Positions 19,544 to 28,428 of a stretch of DNA of 64,000 bases are shown here, one piece after another. The stretch is from Nocardioides salarius (GTDB lineage Bacteria > Actinomycetota > Actinomycetes > Propionibacteriales > Nocardioidaceae), in the NCBI RefSeq assembly GCF_016907435.1, contig NZ_JAFBBZ010000001.1, forward strand, positions 3,348,001 through 3,412,000. The letters are read 5' to 3'. Position 1 is the first letter of the stretch, and each line of letters starts with the position of its first letter. A model generated the notes under the pieces. It was not told the origin of the DNA. It made no database searches and saw nothing but the letters and a program-made list of their open reading frames with translations. The position numbers were made by a program, and so were the translations under genes.

Positions 19544-20641
19544 ATGACCAAGCACGCCGGTGCCCCCGCCGGACCCGGGGGCCCGCTCGTCCAGGGCCTG
19601 CTCGCGGGCGTGCTGGTACTGGTCATCGGGGCGGTGGCCGTCCTGCTGGTGGTCTCGCGCGACGGGGAGGCCACCGTGGCGGTCGGTGCCGACGGTGCTC
19701 CGCTGCCCGAGGCCAACCGGGCCGGGCCCCGCAGCATCGTCACCGGCGTGGTGATGCAGCCCCAGGAGTGGCTGGGCGAGCCCGGCGAGACGCGCACCCC
19801 CTCGCCGCAGAAGATCCGAGGCGGCGGGCGCCTGGCGCGCGCCGCCCAGCGCGCTACGCAGCGCGAGGAGGAGGAGGAGACGCAGGCCCCCACGACCTTC
19901 CGGGTCAGCTCCTTCAACGTGCTCGGGGCCAACCACACCAAGCCCGGCGGCCGGCACGCACGCTTCACCGACGGCGTGACCCGGATGCGCTGGGCGGTGC
20001 AGATCCTGGCCGGTCAGGGCGTCACCGTCGCCGGGCTGCAGGAGCTGCAGGCGCCGCAGTACAACACCCTGCGCTCGGTCGCGCCGGTCTGGCAGGTCTA
20101 CCCGGGCCCCGGGACGGGGCCGGGCCCGTTGGCGAACTCGGTCGTGTGGCGCAGCGACGTCTGGACCCGGGTCGAGGCCTACACCGTGCCGATCCCCTAC
20201 TTCAACGGGCGGCGGGTGCCGATGCCCTACGTGAAGCTGCAGCACAACCAGACCGGCCAGCAGGTCTGGTTCGCCAACTTCCACAACCCCGCCGACGCCA
20301 AGGGTCCGGCCCAGAAGTGGCGCAACGCCGCGGTGGCCATCGAGGCCCAGCTGGCCAACCGGCTCACCGCCGACGGCACCCCGCTGGTGATGACCGGCGA
20401 CTTCAACGACCGGGCGGAGTTCTTCTGCCCCATCACCCGCAGCACCAGCCTGCGCGCCGCCAACGGCGGCTCCACCGGCAGCGCCTGCGCGCCCCCGGCG
20501 CGGATGAACGTCGACTGGATCCTCGGCTCGCCCGACATCGCCTTCTCGCAGTTCGCGGCGCTGGAGACCGAGCTGGTCAACCGCACCACCGACCACCCGG
20601 TCATCGTGGCGACCGCCTCGATCGGCGGGTCGCAGGAGTAG
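19544..20641 (+). CDS. Membrane-anchored endonuclease/exonuclease/phosphatase-fold protein
   Basis: The 365-residue protein has one N-terminal membrane segment (about residues 15-38) and an extracytoplasmic EEP domain (about 115-360). Metal and catalytic motifs are visible: SSFNVLGANH, GLQELQ, GDFND and TTDHPVI. The family cleaves phosphoester bonds in nucleic acids, phospholipids or sugar phosphates. It closely resembles the N-terminal half of the protein ending at 24193 (shared FFCP, anNGG and VDWLLG/VDWILG segments), so the two are duplicates flanking a sulfatase. The ATG at 19544 follows a GAGGGGG site. Substrate unknown. Confidence 0.83.
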   Translation: MTKHAGAPAGPGGPLVQGLLAGVLVLVIGAVAVLLVVSRDGEATVAVGADGAPLPEANRAGPRSIVTGVVMQPQEWLGEPGETRTPSPQKIRGGGRLARAAQRATQREEEEETQAPTTFRVSSFNVLGANHTKPGGRHARFTDGVTRMRWAVQILAGQGVTVAGLQELQAPQYNTLRSVAPVWQVYPGPGTGPGPLANSVVWRSDVWTRVEAYTVPIPYFNGRRVPMPYVKLQHNQTGQQVWFANFHNPADAKGPAQKWRNAAVAIEAQLANRLTADGTPLVMTGDFNDRAEFFCPITRSTSLRAANGGSTGSACAPPARMNVDWILGSPDIAFSQFAALETELVNRTTDHPVIVATASIGGSQE

Positions 20642-20654
20642 CGACCCCCCCGCC

Positions 20655-22259
20655 TCAGCGGTAGTAGGTCGACGGGCACTGCTCGCCCGCGCAGCTGCTG
20701 GTGCGGCGCACCAGCTTCTTGAGCCGGGCGACCTGGTCGGCGTACCTCGGGTCGCCGGCGATGCTCTCCAGCTCCCACTCGTCGACCTCGCGGTAGTAGA
20801 CCTCGGCGCGCCCGGCCCGGTTCTGCACGTAGGTCCACGGGCCCACCACGACGCCGCGGTAGAGCCGCTTGCGCCCGCGCTTGACCGGGTAGGCCTCGAT
20901 CGGGACGACGCGGCGCTCGGCGTCGCTGCCGATCCAGGGCAGCACGTCGACCCCGTCCACCTCGGCGGTGGGCCGGGCGCCGGCGAGCGCGGCGAAGGTG
21001 GGGGCCCAGTCGACGTTGGTGACCGGCGCCGTGCTGGTGGTGCCGGCGTCGAGGCCGGGGCCGCGGACGTACATCGGCACGCCCACCATCTCGCGGAAGT
21101 ACCAGAGCTTGCCCTCGAGGTTGTGCGCCCCGAGCGTGTAGCCGTTGTCGGAGGTCAGCACCACGTAGGTCTCGTCGAGCTGACCGGTCTCCTCGAGGGT
21201 CTCGATGGTGCGTCCCAGCGCGCGGTCCACCGACTGCAGCGACTCGATGCGCTGCTGGTGCGCCTCGGTCATCTGCGCGCGCCGGTCGGCCGGGACCGTG
21301 CGCTGGGTGGGGCGCACCAGCACCTTGTCGCTGACGTCCTCCTCGAACATGTTCGGGGTGTCGGGCAGGGCGAGGTCGGCGAAGGTGTCGACGTCGCGGG
21401 GCGCCGGCGTGGTGGTCTTCACCGGGTCGGGGTCGTCGGGGTAGAGCACCGCCGGGTCGTCGGGGGCGTCCGGGCCGCCGTGGTGCGGGGCGACGTAGTT
21501 GAGCCACATGTACCAGGGGTCCTCGGCGCGGGCCGGGTCGCGCAGCATCTCCTCGCTCTGCTCGGAGAGCAGGGTGGTGGAGTAGGTCTCGAAGCGCTGC
21601 TCGACGCCGTCGACGCTGACCGTGGGCCGCACGAAGTTGTACGTCGTGGGGTCGACCAGCCCGCGCCACCCCGTCCAGCCCGGCGGCACGACGGTGCCGT
21701 CCTCGTAGCCGTTGGGGTACTTGCCCAGGAAGAACGTGTCGTAGCCGGCCTCCTGGAGCCACACCGCGAGGGTCTCGGACTCGTCGAGCGCCCCGAGCCC
21801 GTGGCCGGCCTCCTCGGTGGTGTTCCACGTGCCGTGGTTGTGCGAGTGCTGCCCGGTCATCAGCGAGCTGCGCGCCGGCACGCAGATCGGGTTCGGCGCC
21901 AGCGCCCCGCGCAGGGTGACCCCCTCGTCGACGAGCAGCTCCTGCAGGCGGGGCATGTGGACCATGTCGCCCCAGGCGGCGTCGTCGAGGGTGATCATCA
22001 GCAGGTTCGGCTGGTCCGGGGAGTCCACCGGCACCGGCTCGGCCAGCCCCTCGTCGCCCGTGGGGAGCACGAGGTCGGAGGGGCGGGGGTCGCGCACGGC
22101 CGCGCGTCCCGGCTCGGCCTCGTTGCGCGGCGGCGGGCTCGCGCCCGTCGCGGGGTCGCCCTCGCCGGGCGTGGGGTCCGGGCCGGTGCACCCGGCCAGG
22201 GCCAGGGCGGCCACCACCGCGGCGGCGCCCAGGCGTCGGGTGCCGATGCTGCGCGACAT
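20655..22259 (-). CDS. Lipoprotein sulfatase (formylglycine type)
   Basis: The 534-residue protein begins with a lipoprotein signal ending at LALAGC (Cys24) and is therefore exported and lipid-anchored. The sulfatase domain starts NLLMITLDDAAWGDM (metal-binding D92, D93) and has the signature C126-V-P-A-R followed by SSLMTGQ. The Cys is converted to formylglycine in active sulfatases by a separate enzyme not found here. VVLTSDNGYTLGAHN supplies further metal ligands. It probably removes sulfate from a glycan outside the cell. Its place among four sulfotransferases suggests turnover of the same sulfated product, which is inference. Confidence 0.88.
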   Translation of the reverse strand: MSRSIGTRRLGAAAVVAALALAGCTGPDPTPGEGDPATGASPPPRNEAEPGRAAVRDPRPSDLVLPTGDEGLAEPVPVDSPDQPNLLMITLDDAAWGDMVHMPRLQELLVDEGVTLRGALAPNPICVPARSSLMTGQHSHNHGTWNTTEEAGHGLGALDESETLAVWLQEAGYDTFFLGKYPNGYEDGTVVPPGWTGWRGLVDPTTYNFVRPTVSVDGVEQRFETYSTTLLSEQSEEMLRDPARAEDPWYMWLNYVAPHHGGPDAPDDPAVLYPDDPDPVKTTTPAPRDVDTFADLALPDTPNMFEEDVSDKVLVRPTQRTVPADRRAQMTEAHQQRIESLQSVDRALGRTIETLEETGQLDETYVVLTSDNGYTLGAHNLEGKLWYFREMVGVPMYVRGPGLDAGTTSTAPVTNVDWAPTFAALAGARPTAEVDGVDVLPWIGSDAERRVVPIEAYPVKRGRKRLYRGVVVGPWTYVQNRAGRAEVYYREVDEWELESIAGDPRYADQVARLKKLVRRTSSCAGEQCPSTYYR

Positions 22260-22309
22260 GGGGGAGGAGCTCCTGAGGGTGGCGGACGGGCGCCGCCGAG
22301 TGTAGGTGC

Positions 22310-24193
22310 TCAGCCCAGGGGACCGGTCAGCACGTTGAGCCGCTGGTCCCGGTTCATCAGGCTGCCGGGCAGGGCCGGCAGGCCCAGCACGCTGAGCGCG
22401 AGGTTGGCGACCACGCCGGTGTGGATCGGTGCCGGCGTCTCGTAGCCGTCCTGCTCGTTGCCGGGGTCGGTCCACTGCGGGTTGAGGTCGTAGAGGTCGG
22501 CTCCCTCGACGACGCCCGGGCCCCACACCATCAGCGGCACGGTGTAGTTGCCGTCGCGCTCGTTGTCGCGCGCGGCGCCGTCGACCCCGCCGTTGGTGCC
22601 GGCCACGACGAGCAGGGTGCGCCCGGCGAGCTTGCGCGAGCTCTCGATGCTGCTCATGGTGCGCCCGATCATCCGCTCGATCTTGCCGACGAACTTGGTG
22701 TAGCGGTCGGAGCCGAAGCCCGACTTGCGGCCCACCTTGTCGAGGCTGGACAGCTCGGCGTAGGTGAACGCGGCGGGGCGCCGCTCGAGGCGGGCCCGCA
22801 GGTCCTCGACGAGGCGGTAGTCGTTGCCGCCGCGGAAGTACTTGTCGACCTTGTCGGCGCCGTCGTCGAAGCCGTAGGGGTCGCGCCCGCCGTTGGCGGC
22901 GTCCCACGAGCGGTCGACCATGTCGATGCGGTTGCGGTTGGCGGCCAGGTAGGTGCGCCCGCCCTGGTTGTGCACCAGGTCGAAGACGCTCGAGACGTAG
23001 CGGCCCGCGGTCGCGCGGACCACCTCGCCGCGGTCGTTGTTGTAGGTGACGCCGTGGCCGAGCGCGGCGGCGTCGACGCGGCGCCCGGTCAGCATGGACA
23101 GCACGTTGGGCAGCGGGGAGGTCGACTCGACCGTGGTGCGCGCGTTGAGCGTCACGGCCCCCTCGGCGGCCAGGCGCCCGTAGGCCCCGGAGGTCAGGTC
23201 GAGGGCCGAGGAGCGCAGCCCCTCGACGCCGATGACCACCACGCGGTCGATGGGCGAGGCCTGCACGGCGGGCGGCGGCACCACGGCGTCGGCCACGATG
23301 ACCGGGTGGTCGGTGGTGGACTTGACCAGCGCGTCGGTGAGCGCGGCGTACCCGGTGAAGACGGTGGGTGCGGTGCCCAGCAGCCAGTCGACCTTCATCG
23401 CCGGGGGCGTCTGGCAGCCGCTGGCGTCGGACCCGCCGCCGTTGGCGGCCTCGAGCTCGGTGCGCGCGACCACGGGGCAGAAGAACTCGTCGCGGTCGTT
23501 CATGTCACCGGTCAGGAAGACCGGGACGCCGGGGTGCTCCGCGCGCAGCCGGTTGACCAGGGCGCTCTCGCGCCGCACCGCCTCGTCGCGCCACTTCTGC
23601 GCCGGCCCGCGCGCGTCGGCCGGGTTGTGCACGTTGAGGAACCAGGCCTGCTGGCCGGTCTCGACGTGCTCGAGCAGCACGTAGGGCATCTTGATCTCGT
23701 TGCCCTTGAAGTAGGGGATCTTGATCGCCTCGGTGCGCAGGGCGCGCCACTGCGCGGTGCGCCAGGCGATCGAGTTGTGCATGGGGGCCGCGCCGAGCAC
23801 GGCGCCGGGGTAGAGGCCGAAGCGCTCGCTCTCCCACTTCGTGAACTTCGTGTACTGCGCCTTGTGCATCTCCTGGAAGCCGACCACGTCGATGCTCTCG
23901 CGGTCGAGCAGCTCGATCGCGCGCTTGAGGCGCGGGCCGCTCTTGTCGAAGCCCTTGCGCGGGTTCTTGCCGTCGGTGTGCCCGGCGCCGAGCAGGTTGA
24001 AGGAGCTGACCTGGAAGGTGAGCGGGCCCGGCGGCTGCTCGCCCAGGACGGTGCGCGCGCCCGGCTGGGCCGAGGGCGCCGCGCTGCTGGAGCCGGCGCT
24101 CGTGGCGACCCCGGCGAGCAGCAGCGTGGTGGCGAGGAGTGCGGTCGTGAGTCGGCGACCGGACCGGGGGGGAGCGATCCTGCTGGGCCTCAT
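22310..24193 (-). CDS. Secreted EEP domain fused to a degenerate phosphodiesterase-like domain
   Basis: The 627-residue protein has a signal peptide (about 1-38), an EEP phosphatase/nuclease domain (about 58-305; E108 in FQEM, D230 and N232 in GDMND, D295-H296 in TTDHPV) and a second domain (about 316-620) related to nucleotide pyrophosphatase/type I phosphodiesterases. In the second domain the usual metal Asp is Glu324 (IGVEGLR), the usual His is Arg489 (LDKVGRKSG) and the Asp-His pair is Thr533-Asn534 (AGTNGG), so it is probably not an active enzyme. The first domain looks intact. It is divergent from the sulfotransferase at 24382. Confidence 0.8.
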   Translation of the reverse strand: MRPSRIAPPRSGRRLTTALLATTLLLAGVATSAGSSSAAPSAQPGARTVLGEQPPGPLTFQVSSFNLLGAGHTDGKNPRKGFDKSGPRLKRAIELLDRESIDVVGFQEMHKAQYTKFTKWESERFGLYPGAVLGAAPMHNSIAWRTAQWRALRTEAIKIPYFKGNEIKMPYVLLEHVETGQQAWFLNVHNPADARGPAQKWRDEAVRRESALVNRLRAEHPGVPVFLTGDMNDRDEFFCPVVARTELEAANGGGSDASGCQTPPAMKVDWLLGTAPTVFTGYAALTDALVKSTTDHPVIVADAVVPPPAVQASPIDRVVVIGVEGLRSSALDLTSGAYGRLAAEGAVTLNARTTVESTSPLPNVLSMLTGRRVDAAALGHGVTYNNDRGEVVRATAGRYVSSVFDLVHNQGGRTYLAANRNRIDMVDRSWDAANGGRDPYGFDDGADKVDKYFRGGNDYRLVEDLRARLERRPAAFTYAELSSLDKVGRKSGFGSDRYTKFVGKIERMIGRTMSSIESSRKLAGRTLLVVAGTNGGVDGAARDNERDGNYTVPLMVWGPGVVEGADLYDLNPQWTDPGNEQDGYETPAPIHTGVVANLALSVLGLPALPGSLMNRDQRLNVLTGPLG

Positions 24194-24227
24194 GGGTACG
24201 ACGTCCTGACGTGCTCGCTGGTGGGAA

Positions 24228-24253
24228 GGCCCCGCGCGTTGCGTGCGGGGCCA
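24228..24253. other. Hairpin in a divergent promoter region
   Basis: GGCCCCGC (24228-24235) pairs with GCGGGGCC (24246-24253). It lies in the 188-bp gap between the divergent genes starting at 24193 and 24382. It could be a leader hairpin or an operator; nothing distinguishes these. Confidence 0.4.
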
Positions 24254-24381
24254 GCGGTGCTGGTGATGCTACTGTGACGAACCGTGTTTCGTCTCGTGCT
24301 CGGGACGCTTCGGGTGGCGTAGCGTGTGGGCGGCCGTGGCCGCGAGAGCCACGAGGAGCAGCACGAGGAGCAGGGAGTGTG

Positions 24382-25491
24382 ATGGGTCGCCGCGTCGTGC
24401 TGCACATCGGTGCCATGAAGACGGGCACCAGCTACGTCCAGTCGGTGCTGGGCAGCAACAAGGACGAGCTCGTCGGCACCGGCGTCGAGTTCCTGGGCGG
24501 CTTCGCCCGCCAGACCAAGGCCGTGCGCGACGTGCTGCGCCTGCCCAAGGACGAGCGCCGCAACCGCCGCCGCTGGGAGAAGATCGCCCGCGCCGCCCAC
24601 GAGATGGACGGCCACACCGGCATCGTCTCGATGGAGTTCCTCAGCTTCGCCGCGCCCCCCCACGTGGAGGCCTTCCTGGCCCCCCTGGAGGGGCTCGACG
24701 TCCGGGTGCTGCTGACCGTGCGCGACCAGCTGCGCGTGGTGCCGGCCCAGTGGCAGACCTACACGCGCAACCTGGGCACCGACGACTGGTCGGGCTACCT
24801 GCGCGCCATCGAGACCTCGCCCGGGCGGCGTACGCCCTCGCGCGCCCACCGCACCTTCCACCGGGCCCAGGACGTCGCGACGATCGTCGAGCGCTGGTCG
24901 GTGCCGGGCGTGCAGGGCATCGACGTGGTCACCGTGCCGCCCTCGTCGGCGCCGCGCGACGAGCTCTGGCGCCGCTTCGCGCAGGCCACCGGCATGCGCC
25001 CGGACATCGCCGACCTCGGCGAGGTCAAGGACAACGAGTCCCTGGGCTACGCCGCGTGCGACTGGCTGCGCCGCGCGAACCCCCACCTCGACGACCTGGC
25101 CCCCCGCAGCTACCGGCGCCTGGTGCGCCCCCTGGCCCGCGGCGTGCTGGCTCCGCTGCGCGACGAGCAGGACCGCCCGCGCCTCGACGCCCGGGCGGCG
25201 GCCTGGGCGCGCGGGCGCAACCAGGAGCTGCGCGACCTGGTGGCCTCGGGCCGCGTCGGCCTGGTCGGCGACCTCGACGACCTCCCGGTGCCCGCCGACC
25301 TCTCGGCCCACCCCGACCAGGCGCCGCCCCCGCCGCCCGACCAGGTGCTGCGCTGCGCGCAGGTCGTGCACGACCACGCGGTCTCGCTCACCGGCGGCGC
25401 CGCCCGCGGCGGCCCCGACCGTGGCGACGTCGACGCGCTGGTGCGTGACGCGGTCGCGCACCTGCGTCGCGCCGGCGAGGAGGAGCGATGA
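24382..25491 (+). CDS. P-loop sulfotransferase-like protein (paralogue 2)
   Basis: The 369-residue protein begins MGRRVVLHIGAMKTGTSYVQ, a PAPS-type P-loop, and carries VRDQLRVVPAQWQTYTRN as the second conserved block. A second shared segment is TVPPSSAPRDELWRRFAQAT. It is cytosolic and its acceptor is unknown. The ATG at 24382 follows an AGGGAG site. It overlaps the LicD-methyltransferase gene by 4 bp (ATGA), and two further genes overlap or abut behind it, so 24382-28413 is one operon of four genes. Confidence 0.8.
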   Translation: MGRRVVLHIGAMKTGTSYVQSVLGSNKDELVGTGVEFLGGFARQTKAVRDVLRLPKDERRNRRRWEKIARAAHEMDGHTGIVSMEFLSFAAPPHVEAFLAPLEGLDVRVLLTVRDQLRVVPAQWQTYTRNLGTDDWSGYLRAIETSPGRRTPSRAHRTFHRAQDVATIVERWSVPGVQGIDVVTVPPSSAPRDELWRRFAQATGMRPDIADLGEVKDNESLGYAACDWLRRANPHLDDLAPRSYRRLVRPLARGVLAPLRDEQDRPRLDARAAAWARGRNQELRDLVASGRVGLVGDLDDLPVPADLSAHPDQAPPPPPDQVLRCAQVVHDHAVSLTGGAARGGPDRGDVDALVRDAVAHLRRAGEEER

Positions 25492-27062
25492 GCACCCCGG
25501 TCGTCCTCGAGGCCCACGCCGACGACGAGGGCCTGCGGCTGTCCCTGCCGCGCGGCGCCCAGGACCGCCCCGTCGACCTGCTGCTCGACGACCAGCGCAT
25601 CGGCTCCTTCTGGCTCGAGCGCGACACCGTCGAGCGCGAGGGCGCACGCTGGTGGGCCTGGCCGGCCGCACTGCGCCCGCACCTGGTCGGGCGGACCCGG
25701 CTCTCGCTCGTCGACCACGCCAGCTCCGAGCAGCTCGCCGCCCTCGACCTGGTGCTGGGCGAGCCCGGCGACCCCGAGCAGCGCATCGTGGTGGCCGACC
25801 CCCAGGGCAACCCGTTGGGCCTGGACAAGTCGATGCGGCTGATGCGCCTCTTCGCGGACCGCTCGGCCGAGCACCTCGACCCGCTGCTCGACTCCATCGA
25901 GGACGTGCTGGCCGCGCTGCGCAGCTGTGGCGTCGACGCGTTCGTCGCCTACGGCACCCTGCTCGGCGCGGTGCGGCAGGGCGGCTTCATCGGCCACGAC
26001 TCCGACGCCGACCTCGGCTACGTCAGCGCCCACGACCACCCGGCCGACGTGGTGCGCGAGTCCTTCCGCCTGCAGCGGGCCCTGGTCGAGATGGGCTACC
26101 CGGTGACCCGCTACTCGGGCCTGGCCTTCAAGATCTTCGTCCAGGAGTCCGACGGGACGCGCCGCGGCCTCGACGTGTTCGGCGGCTTCCTGCGCGAGGG
26201 CGTGCTCTACCTGATGGGCGAGGTGGGCCACCCCTTCGAGCCGGAGTGGATCTGGCCGCTGGGCACCGCCAGCCTCGAGGGCCGCGAGCTGCCCGTCCCG
26301 GCGCAGCCCGAGCACCTGCTGGCAGCCATGTACGGCGAGTCGTGGCGGGTGCCGGACCCGGCGTACCAGTTCGAGACCCCCGTGGCGACCCGCCGTCGTC
26401 TCAACGGCTGGTTCCGCGGCACCCGGGTGCAGCGCGAGGAGGTCTGGGACCCCTACTACTCGCGCCGCGGCGCGAGCGCCAAGGACCGGCCCAGCGACTT
26501 CGTGCGCTGGGTGCGCCGCCGCGAGCGCCGCGCCGTGCGCGCCGTCGACATCGGCTGCGGCACCGGCGCCGACGTCGCGTTCCTGGCCCGCCACGGGGTC
26601 GAGGCCGTGGGCCTCGACTACTGCCGTCGGGCCTTCGCGCGCAAGCAGCGCAAGCTGGCGCGCCGCGAGCTGCCCGCGACCTTCCGCTGGGCCAACCTCA
26701 CCGAGGTGCGCTCCACGCTGGTCACCGGTGCGCTGCTCTCCCGGCTCCCCGGCCCCACGGTGGTGCTGGCACGCCACGTCGCGGACGCCACGAACGCCGA
26801 CGGACGCGCCAACCTGCTGCGCCTGGCCAGGATGGCGCTCGGCGGCCGGGGCCGGCTCTACCTGCAGGTCCTCAGCGCGCCCGCGCCGGGCGGCAACCCG
26901 CTCGGCGTGCACCCGATCGACGTCGACGCGCTCGTGGAGCAGGTCCACGCCTCGGGCGGCACCGTCGTCGCCCGGCACGACCTCGCCGGGGAGCGCCCCG
27001 GTGCGACCGACCCCGGTGCGACCCCGTACCTCTGCAGATTGGTGGTCCAGTGGCCTCAGTGA
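25488..27062 (+). CDS. LicD-family transferase fused to a SAM-dependent methyltransferase
   Basis: The 524-residue protein has an N-terminal region of unknown fold (1-105), a LicD/nucleotidyltransferase-like domain (about 115-330; AYGTLLGAVRQGGFIGHDSD with the acidic metal motif DSDADLG) and a C-terminal class I methyltransferase (about 345-520; AVDIGCGTGADVAFLARHG). LicD proteins transfer phosphocholine or other phospho-groups from CDP-linked donors to glycans. The fusion suggests one protein that adds a phosphate-linked group and methylates it or the sugar. It starts within the previous stop codon and is followed by an overlapping small gene. Confidence 0.78.
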   Translation: MSTPVVLEAHADDEGLRLSLPRGAQDRPVDLLLDDQRIGSFWLERDTVEREGARWWAWPAALRPHLVGRTRLSLVDHASSEQLAALDLVLGEPGDPEQRIVVADPQGNPLGLDKSMRLMRLFADRSAEHLDPLLDSIEDVLAALRSCGVDAFVAYGTLLGAVRQGGFIGHDSDADLGYVSAHDHPADVVRESFRLQRALVEMGYPVTRYSGLAFKIFVQESDGTRRGLDVFGGFLREGVLYLMGEVGHPFEPEWIWPLGTASLEGRELPVPAQPEHLLAAMYGESWRVPDPAYQFETPVATRRRLNGWFRGTRVQREEVWDPYYSRRGASAKDRPSDFVRWVRRRERRAVRAVDIGCGTGADVAFLARHGVEAVGLDYCRRAFARKQRKLARRELPATFRWANLTEVRSTLVTGALLSRLPGPTVVLARHVADATNADGRANLLRLARMALGGRGRLYLQVLSAPAPGGNPLGVHPIDVDALVEQVHASGGTVVARHDLAGERPGATDPGATPYLCRLVVQWPQ

Positions 27063-27292
27063 AGAACCTCCTCCGTCAGTACCGCGACCAGGCGGGTCTC
27101 GCGCGCCGTCTCGGCGAGCTCGAGGCCGAGGTCCAGGAGTGCCGCTCGATGAACCTGCGGGTCGCCGAGCTCACCGACCTGGTCACCGAGCTCCTGGTGC
27201 CGCTCGCGGCCAGCGACGACCCCCGGGTCGTGGAGATCCTCGAGCGCTACCGCGCCGGCGTGAGCGACCCGGCGGGCCCCTCGCAGCGATGA
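27050..27292 (+). CDS. Small coiled-coil protein (DUF6752-like)
   Basis: The 80-residue protein starts at GTG 27050, overlapping the previous gene by 13 bp, and its stop overlaps the next start (ATGA at 27289). The sequence ARRLGELEAEVQECRSMNLR followed by VAELTDLVTELLVPLA is a strong heptad-like helix, then a short C-terminal helix RVVEILERYRAG. I recall similar small proteins beside sulfotransferases in Nocardioides-like genomes under the name DUF6752. It has no catalytic residues and may be a subunit or scaffold for the enzymes around it. Confidence 0.65.
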   Translation: MASVKNLLRQYRDQAGLARRLGELEAEVQECRSMNLRVAELTDLVTELLVPLAASDDPRVVEILERYRAGVSDPAGPSQR

Positions 27293-28413
27293 GCCCCTCC
27301 CCGGAGCACACCGGGCCGCGTCGCCTCTTCCTGCACGTGGGGCTGCCGAAGACCGGCACGACCTACCTCCAGGACGCCCTGTGGGCCAACAAGCAGGTCC
27401 TGCGCGAGCGCGGCCTGCTGCTGCCCGGCGCCCGCCGGCGGCACCTGCTGGCCTCCCTCGAGGTGCGCGAGGACCCGGGCCTGGCGCGCCGGCCCGGCGA
27501 CACCGCGCACCCGTGGCAGGACCTGGTCGCCGAGGCGCGCCAGTGGTCGGGCGACGTGCTGGTGACCCACGAGTTCTTCGCCGCCGCCTCGGTCGAGCAG
27601 GTACGACGCGTGGTCGCCGACCTGGCGGGCGCCGAGGTGCACGTGCTGGTCACGGCGCGGGCGATGCCCGACCTGTTCATCTCGCGCTGGCAGGAGTGGA
27701 TCAAGAACGGTGCCCGGGGTCGCATCGACGCCTACCCGCCCGACGGGCCCAGGGCCGGCACGGGGGAGTGGGGCTGGCCCAGCTTCGACCTGGGCATCGT
27801 GCTCGAGCGCTGGGGAGCGGTGCTGCCCCACGACCGGGTGCACGTGCTGCCGATGGCGCCCGGCCGCTCGGACCCCGGCGAGCTGCTGCGCCGCTTCCTC
27901 GGGGTGCTCGGTCTCGACGACCAGGGGCTCGAGGTGCCGGCCTCGGCGGCGAACGCCTCCCTGGGCCTGGTCGAGGTCGAGCTGCTGCGCCGGGTCAACG
28001 CGCACCTCGGCGACTTCCGCTCGGCCCACGACCGCGGCACCTGGATCCGCGGCTACCTCGGTGAGGGCGGGGTGCTGCCGGGCTCGCGGGAGAAGTTCCG
28101 ACCGTCCCGCGAGACGGTGGCCGACCTCGTCGCTCGCGGCGAGCGGGCGCTGGGGATGCTGCGCGAGGACGGGTTCGACGTCGTGGGCGACGCCTCGCTG
28201 CTGGAGCCCGGCGACCTCGACGGGCGCCGGCACCCCGACGAGGTCACCGAGGGGGAGATGCTGGCCTGCGCCACCGAGGCGATGGCCCGGCTGACCGGCG
28301 ACGTGAGGTCGCTCACCCGCGAGCGCGACGCCCTCTCCCAGGCCTCGTCGCGACCACCGAGACTGTCATGGCTGCGTGTTAACGTTCGCCGTCGCAGGCC
28401 CCGGACGGGGTAG
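27289..28413 (+). CDS. P-loop sulfotransferase-like protein (paralogue 3)
   Basis: The 374-residue protein has the P-loop LFLHVGLPKTGTTYLQ near residue 13. In the second conserved block the usual RD is RA (VTARAMPDLFISRWQEWIKN), a change from paralogues 1, 2 and 4 that may alter PAPS binding. A basic tail (RVNVRRRRPRTG) ends the chain. It is the last gene of the 24382-28413 operon. An AT-containing patch near its end (GTTAACGTT at 28378-28386) may belong to the promoter of the next gene, which starts 15 bp after the stop. Confidence 0.78.
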   Translation: MSPSPEHTGPRRLFLHVGLPKTGTTYLQDALWANKQVLRERGLLLPGARRRHLLASLEVREDPGLARRPGDTAHPWQDLVAEARQWSGDVLVTHEFFAAASVEQVRRVVADLAGAEVHVLVTARAMPDLFISRWQEWIKNGARGRIDAYPPDGPRAGTGEWGWPSFDLGIVLERWGAVLPHDRVHVLPMAPGRSDPGELLRRFLGVLGLDDQGLEVPASAANASLGLVEVELLRRVNAHLGDFRSAHDRGTWIRGYLGEGGVLPGSREKFRPSRETVADLVARGERALGMLREDGFDVVGDASLLEPGDLDGRRHPDEVTEGEMLACATEAMARLTGDVRSLTRERDALSQASSRPPRLSWLRVNVRRRRPRTG

Positions 28414-28428
28414 CGAGAGGGGAAGCAC

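Noticed and set aside
24194-24381. Copy of the ACCC-N6-GGGT motif in the sulfotransferase promoter gap
   Set aside because: Only a GGGTA half-site is present, without a partner at the right distance.
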